A stretch of DNA of 64,000 nt, from assembly GCF_004027225.2 (NCBI RefSeq), contig NC_044291.2:9284707-9348706 (forward strand). Direction: 5' to 3'. Shown here in pieces: positions 49,201 through 55,700 of this stretch. The stretch is from Strigops habroptila (Eukaryota > Chordata > Aves > Psittaciformes > Psittacidae). Within the stretch, counting starts at the first letter, position 1. Every line of letters begins with the position of its first letter. The notes under the pieces are model-generated. The model had not been told where the DNA came from and ran no database searches. It was given only the letters and a program-made list of their open reading frames with translations. Made by a program: the position numbers and the translations under genes.

Positions 49201-50419
49201 CTCAGCAGGGTGCTGTGGAAGGCTGTATGAGGATGGATGACCCATGCAGGGTGCTGGGGGCTGTACCAGGAGCATCTTCCCCCCTGTCCTTCCCACTGGC
49301 AGGGCTGAGCAGTGGGCTGCAGAACCCTCTGCCTGGCTCTATCCGCAAAGGGCAGCACTGGGATAGGTGCCCGAGCCCGGTGGGCTCTGCCCCATGCCCA
49401 CAGCCCCTCTGACCGCGCTCTTGGTGCCCACAGCTGTGAAGGAGGCAGCCGTGCAGCGCAAGCACAACCTGTACCGCGACAGCATGGTGATGCACAACAG
49501 CGATCCCAACCTGCACCTCCTGGGTGAGGGCATGCCCATCGACTGGGGGGACGAGCACAGCGCGCAGGCCGAGGGCGAGCCGCAGGCCGACCGGCGCCGC
49601 AGGGCCAAGCAAGTGGTGTCGGTGATCCAGGATGACGAAGGGGTCCTGCCCTATGCGGTGGGAGCCGAGGCGCTGCTGCAGCCCGGCTCCCCGCAGCCAC
49701 CGGAGCTGGAGGAGCCACCGCCGAGCTCCCCGGATGGGGTGGAGGAGATCCAGAAGGCGCTGGCCAAGGAGAGCCACGGGGATGCTGGTGAGGTGGAGGA
49801 GCGGCTGAGGAACGGGACTGATGCCAAGCGGGAGAGTGGTGCCACCGAGGAGGTGGCGGTGGCAGCGCCTGTCCCAGGGGATGTCCCCTCCCAAGGTCCA
49901 GCCGGCGATGGGGACAGGGTGCACTGCGCCACAGCAGCATCGCCCGCGCCTGGAGCTGAAGCTGTGTCAGGGGCTGGGGATGCTGCAGCGGCATCAGCGG
50001 TCCCTGGAGACGAGGGTCCATCAGGAGTTGAGGCGCAACTTGCTGCACCAGCATCACCCGTGCCTGGAGCTGAGAGCCCATCAGGAGCCAGCGTGCAACT
50101 GGCTGCACCAGCATCACCGGTGCTGGCATCACCCCTGCCTGGAGCTGATATCCCATCGGCAGCCAGTGTGCAACACACCACGCCGGCATCACCCAAACCC
50201 CGAGCCGATGTCCCACCAGAGGCCAAGCTGCCCCATGGTACACCAGCACCACTTGGCACACAAGCACCACCTGCACCCGAAGCCAAGACCCCATCACCGT
50301 CCACCGGCTCAGTTTGCCATCAGCCCAGTGACAAGGAGACAGGCGAGGAGGTTGCTGTTACCCCCCCACAGCCCCCAAGCACGACAGAGAGCGGTGAGGG
50401 GGTGCAGACAGAGTTCTAG
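22181..50419 (+). CDS. NIBAN2: Protein Niban 2 (FAM129B / MINERVA), complete
   Basis: PH-domain protein at cell junctions and the cytosol, phosphorylated through B-Raf/MAPK signalling in mammals and linked to cell survival and invasion. Fourteen coding exons join in frame to 879 codons: 22181-22235, 38680-38810, 41623-41751, 41846-41951, 42436-42603, 44813-44928, 45009-45113, 46338-46500, 46843-47030, 47189-47344, 47759-47875, 48557-48664, 48751-48862, 49434-50419. The start [18 protein letters not shown] matches mammalian MGDVLSTHLDDARRQHIA, and the end GVQTEF is identical. The PH domain lies at about residues 65-200. The Niban helical core continues to about 600 and a Pro/Ala/Ser-rich tail follows. 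The mammalian protein is about 746 residues; the excess lies in a repeat-rich tail in the last exon. Divergent from STXBP1 and convergent with SLC31A2. Confidence 0.97.
23721..23767. repeat. 14-bp tandem triplicate
   Basis: Three perfect copies of ggaataactatgca followed by a partial fourth (ggaat). Confidence 0.95.
24537..24742 (+). mobile_element. CR1 LINE 3' fragment
   Basis: ccctgtgagggtgctgaggc through aacacaaaccattttgtggt with a short degraded tail. In NIBAN2 intron 1, sense. Confidence 0.93.
25617..25975 (-). mobile_element. CR1 LINE 3' fragment
   Basis: cagcctggtttgtgttggaa onward, with cttgtcctattgctgcagtc internally. Antisense in NIBAN2 intron 1. Confidence 0.92.
26569..27265 (+). 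mobile_element. CR1 LINE, about 700-bp copy
   Basis: Starts ggatggagcagcctgaggag and ends ccaacacaaaccattccatg. Nearly the same 5' truncation point and sequence as the copy at 58312-59027. Confidence 0.94.
28571..28920 (-). mobile_element. CR1 LINE 3' fragment
   Basis: Intact tail aatcatggaatcatagaatg, then the standard CR1 3' end. Antisense in NIBAN2 intron 1. Confidence 0.94.
29444..29676 (-). mobile_element. CR1 LINE 3' fragment
   Basis: Tail atcatagactcacagactgg and standard CR1 3' end, truncated after agagctcatctcaatct. Confidence 0.94.
32525..32747 (+). mobile_element. CR1 LINE 3' fragment, second subfamily
   Basis: aggtttagattggatattag through ggttggacttgatgagctta with tail ctgtgattctatgac. 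Confidence 0.92.
33340..33535. repeat. TG-rich microsatellite
   Basis: Imperfect (gtgt/gcatg) array such as tgtgtgtgtgtgcatgggtg, producing Cys/Val or His/Thr-rich fortuitous frames. Confidence 0.9.
35155..35580 (-). mobile_element. CR1 LINE 3' fragment, second subfamily
   Basis: Tail atagaatcacagaatcacag, then ttaaccaggttggaaaagac and the standard body. Antisense in NIBAN2 intron 1. Confidence 0.93.
36304..36582 (+). mobile_element. CR1 LINE 3' fragment with internal deletion
   Basis: Jumps at about 36453-36460 from the middle of CR1 (gggcctggagcacaagtgt) straight to a near-terminal segment (tcacaccccgtgtagcccag). About 200 bp present in sister copies is missing. Confidence 0.9.
37560..38085. 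repeat. Minisatellite in NIBAN2 intron 1
   Basis: Degenerate units of about 24 bp (gcatggggcagggtgctgca, catgggtcagggt) with a higher-order repeat: 37728-37800 recurs at 37915-37982, 187 bp apart. Confidence 0.88.
38680..38810 (+). CDS. NIBAN2: NIBAN2 coding exon 2
   Basis: Residues 19-62, [20 protein letters not shown] then [20 protein letters not shown] and HRK. Acceptor ctgcag and donor gtaaga. Confidence 0.96.
39520..39706 (+). mobile_element. CR1 LINE 3' fragment
   Basis: gtgaggcgctggcacagggt through cattccatggttctatga. Sense in NIBAN2 intron 2. Confidence 0.94.
40031..40108 (-). mobile_element. CR1 LINE 3' tail fragment
   Basis: catagaatcacagagtccca then ggtttgtgttggaagggacc to ccccctgccatgg, heavily 5' truncated. 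Confidence 0.9.
40702..41102 (-). mobile_element. CR1 LINE 3' fragment
   Basis: Tail cgtagaaccatggaatggtt, running to gccccagcccagctctctca. Antisense in NIBAN2 intron 2. Confidence 0.93.
41258..41420 (+). mobile_element. CR1 LINE 3' fragment
   Basis: aggctgtggctgccccgtcc through accagtctggggttctatga. Inverted relative to the CR1 150 bp upstream. Confidence 0.92.
41623..41751 (+). CDS. NIBAN2: NIBAN2 coding exon 3
   Basis: Residues 63-105, [20 protein letters not shown] then [20 protein letters not shown] and NKL. Start of the PH domain. Confidence 0.97.
41846..41951 (+). CDS. NIBAN2: NIBAN2 coding exon 4
   Basis: Residues 106-141, [20 protein letters not shown] then [17 protein letters not shown] domain. 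Donor gttagt, a weaker but valid GT site. Confidence 0.96.
42016..42210. repeat. 41-bp tandem repeat, about four units
   Basis: Units containing ttggggtgtagcatccttgg recur at about 42055, 42095, 42136 and 42177 in NIBAN2 intron 4. Confidence 0.88.
42436..42603 (+). CDS. NIBAN2: NIBAN2 coding exon 5
   Basis: Residues 141-197, including [20 protein letters not shown] then [20 protein letters not shown]. End of the PH domain. Acceptor ggcag and donor gtgagg. Confidence 0.97.
42604..44812. other. NIBAN2 intron 5
   Basis: 2.2 kb with one CR1 fragment. The rest (43131-44812) has no recognised feature. Confidence 0.65.
42799..43130 (-). mobile_element. CR1 LINE 3' fragment
   Basis: Tail atcatagaatcatcggatgg, standard 3' end to ccaggtttcctggagccctt. 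Antisense in NIBAN2 intron 5. Confidence 0.94.
44813..44928 (+). CDS. NIBAN2: NIBAN2 coding exon 6
   Basis: Residues 197-235, [20 protein letters not shown] then [18 protein letters not shown]. Confidence 0.96.
45009..45113 (+). CDS. NIBAN2: NIBAN2 coding exon 7
   Basis: Residues 236-270, [20 protein letters not shown] then [15 protein letters not shown]. Confidence 0.96.
45114..46337. other. NIBAN2 intron 7 with pyrimidine-rich repeats
   Basis: Contains a degenerate ccatccttattccccccc-type array at about 45225-45440 and a catccctgcagccccccc-type array at about 45960-46075. No gene recognised. Confidence 0.75.
46338..46500 (+). CDS. NIBAN2: NIBAN2 coding exon 8
   Basis: Residues 271-325, [20 protein letters not shown] onward to [18 protein letters not shown]. 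Acceptor ctccag, donor gtacag. Confidence 0.96.
46501..46842. other. NIBAN2 intron 8
   Basis: 342 bp. Nothing recognised. Confidence 0.6.
46843..47030 (+). CDS. NIBAN2: NIBAN2 coding exon 9
   Basis: Residues 325-387, [20 protein letters not shown] onward to [15 protein letters not shown]. Confidence 0.97.
47189..47344 (+). CDS. NIBAN2: NIBAN2 coding exon 10
   Basis: Residues 388-439, [20 protein letters not shown] onward to [15 protein letters not shown]. Mammals have Glu for the last Gln. Confidence 0.97.
47759..47875 (+). CDS. NIBAN2: NIBAN2 coding exon 11
   Basis: Residues 440-478, [20 protein letters not shown] then [19 protein letters not shown]. Confidence 0.97.
47927..48485 (+). mobile_element. 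CR1 LINE, about 560-bp copy
   Basis: ggaggggatcctgcccctct through acacaaaccaggctgggatt. In NIBAN2 intron 11, ending about 70 bp before exon 12. Confidence 0.94.
48557..48664 (+). CDS. NIBAN2: NIBAN2 coding exon 12
   Basis: Residues 479-514, [20 protein letters not shown] then [16 protein letters not shown]. Acceptor ccccag and donor gtaaga. Confidence 0.96.
48751..48862 (+). CDS. NIBAN2: NIBAN2 coding exon 13
   Basis: Residues 515-552, [20 protein letters not shown] then [17 protein letters not shown]. Donor gtagag. Confidence 0.96.
48990..49155 (-). mobile_element. CR1 LINE 3' fragment
   Basis: Tail gatcatagaatcacatgggt, truncated after ccacagcttctctgggc. In NIBAN2 intron 13. Confidence 0.93.
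49434..50419 (+). CDS. NIBAN2: NIBAN2 coding exon 14 with C-terminal tail
   Basis: Residues 552-879 and stop TAG. It begins [20 protein letters not shown] and [20 protein letters not shown], conserved to mammals, then [16 protein letters not shown]. The tail (about residues 717-837, bases 49929-50290) holds imperfect repeats of the type [20 protein letters not shown]. The end, SDKETGEE...GVQTEF, is conserved. Confidence 0.96.
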
Positions 50420-50962
50420 CCTGGCCCCCCCCAACCATGGACTGGCCCTGGTGACACTGGGGGTTGGGATAGGGGTAATAGGACCCGCTGCGCTGCTGGG
50501 GATGGAGGGCAGTGCTGTGGGAAAGGGAGGGGATGGGGAACACCGAGACCTTATCGCCTATGGGGGGGTCCCCGCTGCTGTGCGGGGCTGGCCACAGCCA
50601 AGTGGTCCTACTGGGTCAGACTGGGGAGGCCCCGGCCCGGGGCACCCCCTGCGCTCTGCTCTGTGCTTCTTCTGCCTTAGTTTCTTCTTTTCTACTGAGG
50701 AGATGCTTTATCTGCCCCCTCCCCAGCACTGGGGCTGCCCGGGGGCGCTGGCACTAGCCCTGCAGTGGATGGGTGCACGGGGTGCTCCCGGCTGCCCCAG
50801 GGATCGGCCACTGGTCCCAGTTGAGGGATTCCTGGGAATGCCCACCAGCAGCCCAGGATGCCAGTGGGAAGATGGAAAATGTGATGACAGGGATACAGCA
50901 ATGCTGGGTGGCTTGAACGGCTGCTGATGGGGTGAGAGCTGGGGCAGGCATGGGCTGATAGA

Positions 50963-51342
50963 TCCCAGGCTGGGGTAACTGTACCCAGGCTGGGGTAACT
51001 GCACCCAGGCTGGGGTAACTGCATCCAGGCTGGGGTAACAGCACCCAGGCTGGGGTAACTGCACCCAGGCTGGGGTAACAGCACCCAGGCTGGGGTAACT
51101 GCACCCAGGCTGGGGTAATTGCACCCAGGCTAGGGTAACAGCACCCAGGCTAGGGTAATAGCACCCAGGCTGGGGTAACTGCATCCAGGCTGGGGTAATT
51201 GCACCCAGGCTGGGGTAACAGCACCCAGGCTGGGGTAACTGCATCCAGGCTGGGGTAACAGCACCCAGGCTGGGGTAACTGCATCCAGGCTGGGGTAACA
51301 GCACCCAGGCTGGGGTAACTGCACCCAGGCTGGGGTAACAGC
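50963..51342. repeat. 20-bp minisatellite, 19 copies, in NIBAN2 3' UTR
   Basis: Unit gcacccaggctggggtaact, 19 copies counted by ggctggggtaa/ggctagggtaa. Variants (gcatcc, aaca/aact, tagggt) alternate in a partly ordered fashion. Confidence 0.97.
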
Positions 51343-51854
51343 AGCCAGCACCCATCCCTGGCCACCCTCACTCACCCCAGGCCCTTCTAGCAGCTCTTCA
51401 AGTTCAGATTAAAAGCTCAGCAGTGAAGGTGACATTCACCCCATGTCTCCAGCTTTGCCTGGCGGGACTGGGCTGCCTGGGTCTGGGCAGAGGAGGGATC
51501 CCAGCTCTGCCCTCTGGAGCTTCCCAGTCCCGTGCACAGACAACGGCTGCGGCTCTTGGGCTTTGGCCAGCGCAGTGCTGGTGGAGCAGAGCTGGTATCC
51601 GCTGTTGGGGGGGGGACAGCCCCATGCAGAGGTGCTGGTGGGGTTGGCAGGACTCGTGTGTGTGCAAGGAGCAGGGACCAGCACCCCAGCACCCGCCTGT
51701 ATTTTAGGTGCTGCTGTTTCTGCCTCTGCAGGGGGGTGCCCAGCCTGACCCCCCCTCCCAAAAGTGCCTTGCTTGGGGAACTTAAAACCTATCTCTTCCA
51801 GGATATTTTATTAAGAAAGTTATACAAATGTTTAAAAATATGCTTATAATAATT

Positions 51855-51860
51855 AATAAA
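51855..51860 (+). terminator. NIBAN2: NIBAN2 polyadenylation signal
   Basis: AATAAA in an AT-rich context (ataataattaataaaatgg) at the end of a 1.4-kb 3' UTR. It is the first good plus-strand signal after the minisatellite. Confidence 0.75.
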
Positions 51861-51870
51861 ATGGAAAAGC

Positions 51871-51876
51871 TTTATT
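51871..51876 (-). terminator. SLC31A2: Possible distal SLC31A2 polyadenylation signal
   Basis: TTTATT on the plus strand, i.e. AATAAA on the minus strand, 11 bp past the NIBAN2 signal. If used, the two 3' UTRs overlap. Confidence 0.35.
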
Positions 51877-52014
51877 TAAAGCCAGAGGAGACTGTCCTTA
51901 TTGCTGAACCCAGCCCTGGGGCTGTGCTGGAGGGGCAGGGATGGGAGTCCCCACTGTGATTGGGGGTCCCCACTGTGACTGGGGACGGGTGACACATCCA
52001 ACACAAGCCAGAAG

Positions 52015-52576
52015 CTGAACCACTGAGATGGTTTTATTAAAAGGGGTGTCCCGAAGAAGCAGCAAGAGGCCCCCAAACAGCAGCTTCCCCTCAGTACAGC
52101 CACTGCTCAGGGGGCTGCTCCCACCCCATCCCTGAAGCACTGGGCAGGGGGGGGGCCCATCAGGACCCCCGTTCTCCCTAGAAGGCACTGTGTGAAGAGG
52201 GGCTTGGTGCAGGGCAGCGCTGGGCAGGAGGGCACAGGGGTGCCTGTCCTGTGTGTCCCCATCCCCATCACTGCACCATTCCCATTCCAGCCAGCATGAA
52301 CCTTGCGGTGGTGGGGGGAGGAAACACTCAGCACCCCCCCACCATCATCACCCAGCCAAAGCTCCCTGAGACCTGGGGACAGCCACCAAAGGACAGTGGC
52401 ACAGGGCTGGCCATGGGGCTCCCCTTCCCCAGCAATACCCACCCTGAGTTGGGCCAGTCCCCACAGCAAGTCCCTGGGTGCTGCGTCCTGCACAGCACAG
52501 GAGGACAGACCCAGCAAAGTGACAGCAGCAATTCCAGACAAACAGCAGAAAGCGTGGAGCATCCCATGGGAAGTGA
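52015..52576 (-). other. SLC31A2: SLC31A2 3' UTR
   Basis: About 560 bp between the stop codon and the proximal AATAAA. Nothing else recognised. Confidence 0.65.
52033..52038 (-). terminator. SLC31A2: SLC31A2 polyadenylation signal
   Basis: AATAAA on the minus strand (plus strand tttatt) about 540 bp after the stop codon. Confidence 0.7.
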
Positions 52577-52745
52577 CTAGCCCCGACCGAGCAGGGGGTA
52601 CACCACGAAATAGCCCAGAGTGGAGCCCGCGATGGCCCCAAGGAAGATCCAAGCGTTGTAGGACATCACTGCCAGCATCACCATGTAGCCCAGCACCACC
52701 TGCACCACATGGAACAGTGTCTGACCAACGTGGTACTGAAACCAC
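52577..52745 (-). CDS. SLC31A2: SLC31A2 coding exon 4
   Basis: Residues 81-136 and stop TAG: WFQYHVGQTLFHVVQVVLGY, MVMLAVMSYNAWIFLGAIAG, STLGYFVVYPLLGRG. It holds TM2 and TM3. The acceptor ttccacag lies about 10 bp from a sense CR1 tail. Confidence 0.95.
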
Positions 52746-55700
52746 CTGTGGAAGAACCATAGAATCACAGAGCGGTTTGGGTTGGAAAGGACCTTAAGAT
52801 CATCTAGTTCCAAAGCCCAGTAATCATAGAATCAACCAGGTTGGAAAAGACCTTTAAGATCACCAAGTCCAACTGTTCCCCAGCACTGTCAAGGTCACCA
52901 ATAACCCATGTCACTGAGGGCCTCGTCTACATGGTTTGAGAAACCCCATAAGCAAAGGGCTGGGGCAGCTGGAAGCTTCCCCCCTACCCTGCCAGTATCC
53001 CGGAGCATCCAGAGATGGGTTTGGGAAGTGGGACAAGGGATGGGGGCTGCAAACAGCAGCGCAGGGGGAAATCCTGCTCCAAAGGATATTGGCAGTAAGA
53101 GCAGCCTCAGGCATGGTTTGGGATTAAATACAAGAGGAAAAACTCAGGGCTTGGCTCTAAGGGCTTGTGGTGGGAAGGGAAAGCCTGGGTCAGCCTTGCT
53201 GGGGTGCCTGAGCTGCTGCTTGTGCCCATTCCCAAAGCACAAGGACCCTCCTGCACGATAGCATCCTGCTGGAATGTGATCCTTTACTAAGCTGAAAGCC
53301 ACCCTGGACATCTCCCAAAGGACCCAGAGGGGGCAGGATATCCCTGGGGCCACCTCCTGAGGCTGTCCCACCCCTCCCCTGCGAGCTCAGCACTCCAGGG
53401 CTGGCTCTTTGCAGCCTTCCTCCCTTCCAGGGGGCCACATCCCCATACCTGAGCCCCCCCCCCCCCAGCCGGGTGCGAGGGGTCCCTGTGGTACCTGCCC
53501 TGAGTGGGGCTGGGGGCCCCCTCCTCCGGCTCCAGCAGCGGGTCCTGGCTGAGGCTGGGGGGCAGCGCCCGCAGCGCCCGCCGCAGCAGCACGGCCTTGC
53601 CCATCTTGACGGCTTCATAGAGCATGGAGAGCAGCAGGATCACCAGCACCGAGAGCACCATCCCTGCGGGGGAAACACCCGCGGCTGCCCATGGGCATGC
53701 ACTGGTGCAGGGCGAGAGGTGGTGGGAGCCGGCATAAAGCGCTTGGGAATAGTGCCTGGACATTGCCCCATCCCTGGCAGTGTTCAAGGCCAGGTTGGAC
53801 ACAGGGGCTTGGAGCAACCTGCTCTAGTGGAAGGTGCCCCTGCCCGTGGCAGGGGGTTGGAACTGGATGAGCTTTAAAGTCCCTTCCAACACAAACCATT
53901 CTATCCATGGGATAAAGTGGAGGGAATGGGCTCCAAGGATTGGAATTGGGCAGCAGGTTGGTGAAGCACTGGAAAATGGTGTATTTAGCCCAATTCTTCC
54001 CTCTAAATTCCTAGGGAGTACTTTTTTGGAGGGGGATTGATCTGAAAAGAATAAACATCTTTGCATCAACTCCACTAAAAAAAAAAATGGTGGTTAAAAT
54101 GTGATTCTGGGATAATAAAAAAGAAAAAAACAACCAAAAATGGGAAGCTGATCCAACACTGAGTGACCTGTGGGGGCTGGCAGGGATGGGGCGGGGGGGT
54201 GATGCTTCCAACACCTCCCTGTCTGCTGCTCTTGGGCTGGGAGGACGGAGCCTGTCTGGGGCAGCAACAGCACAGGAGAGAGGCAGCGGTGCCCTGAGCT
54301 CTGCCCTGAGCCCTCCACACAGTAAGTGCCCCAGGGTTAATGCTGCGGGGTCCTGCTCTTCACTGCTCCTTACAGAAGTGCAAAGCTGCTCTTCAGTTTT
54401 GTGCTCCACATCCTTCCTCCCAGGCGGAGAGCACAGCCAGTGGCAGATGGATGGATGGATGGATGGATGGATGGATGGATGGATGGACGGACAGTGTCTC
54501 GGGGCTGGCAGCTTACCTGTGGGGGTGTGGACGCTCCAGAAGTCAAACAGCAGCACTGCTGTGTCCGAGAAGTAGAAGGACATCTGGAAGAGAGGCCAAG
54601 GAACTGGCTTGGAGTGATGGGCACAGGGGTTGGGGCACCTGCACCCATCCCCCCAGGGCTGAGCCCACTGCTGATGCCCAGCCGGGGATTTACCAAATGC
54701 TGCAATATGTTTTTCCACAATTTCTAGAACGGGAAGAGGAACTTGAACTGAAAAAACACAGTCACGCTGAGAAGGCTTAACTCTGCCCTTGACTTCCAGC
54801 AGCAGGTCCTCTGTGTGTGTCTGGACTGGTGAGAAAAAGCCAGAGTGAGCACTGCCAGGGCTGGGGCAGCCACAGCTTCTCTGGGCACCCTGTGCCAGCG
54901 CCTCAGCACCCTCACAGGGAAGAGCTTCTGCCTAAGAGCTCATCTCCATCTCCCCTCTGGCAGGTTAAAGCCATTCCCCTTGGCCTGTCCCTCCAGGCCC
55001 TTGTCCAAAGCCCGTCTCCAGGTTTCCTGGAGCCCCTTTAGGCACTGGAGCTGCTCTAAGGTCTCCCCTTCAGGAGCCTTCTCTTCTCCAGGCTGCCCCA
55101 GCCCAGCTCTCTCAGCCTGGCTCCAGAGCAGAGCTGCTCCAGCCCTCGCAGCAGCTCCGGGGCCTCCTCTGGCCTCGCTCCAACAGCTCCACATCCCAAT
55201 CTATGATTAAGAGAGATGAGTCTAAGACTTCATTAGCCCAGATTTGAGAAGGGAAGGTCTGTGAGAGACAGACAGAGGTTGGTGGACACCATCCACAGCC
55301 TGATCACAGCCACCCTCTGCTTCGCTTTGCCTCCCAGGGGTTTCTCTGCTGAAGCACCCAGAGCCACAAGTGCAACCGCCTGCCCATGGGCTGGTCCAGG
55401 GACGCCTCCACAGCAGAGCAGCATTGGTCCAAGCTGGGACCTACAAAAGCATCAACCCCCTTTCCTTATCACACTGAAACAGGAGGAGCAAGTATTGCCG
55501 TTGTGTAAAGAACCCTCCCACATTGAGAGAGGCGGCACCACGCTGCCAAGTCTTGCTTGGTTTTACTTCTCCTCCCTTTGGTGAGCCTCTTCAGGTGGTG
55601 TTTGTGGGGCTCGTGCCCTCTCCTCTGCTGTTACCCCGTTACTGACACCAGCAGATGCACCCAACAGGACCGGCCTTGGCCAGAAATACCACCCAATAAC

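Larger units (their letters stand above)
50420..51880 (+). other. NIBAN2: NIBAN2 3' UTR
   Basis: From the stop codon to just past the AATAAA signal. It contains the 20-bp minisatellite. The end is inferred from the signal only. Confidence 0.7.

Noticed and set aside
49173-50297. 374-codon minus-strand open frame
   Set aside because: Shadow of NIBAN2 exon 14; the plus-strand frame is conserved at both ends with the known protein.
49821-50927. 368-codon plus-strand frame overlapping the NIBAN2 tail in another frame
   Set aside because: Produced by the repeated, stop-poor GC-rich tail. Its His/Pro-rich translation has no known family and continues past the NIBAN2 stop without codon logic.
50708-51355. 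215-codon minus-strand repeat protein (YPSLGAVTPAW type)
   Set aside because: Translation of the 20-bp minisatellite, where three 20-bp units equal 60 bp and remain open. No start context or homology.
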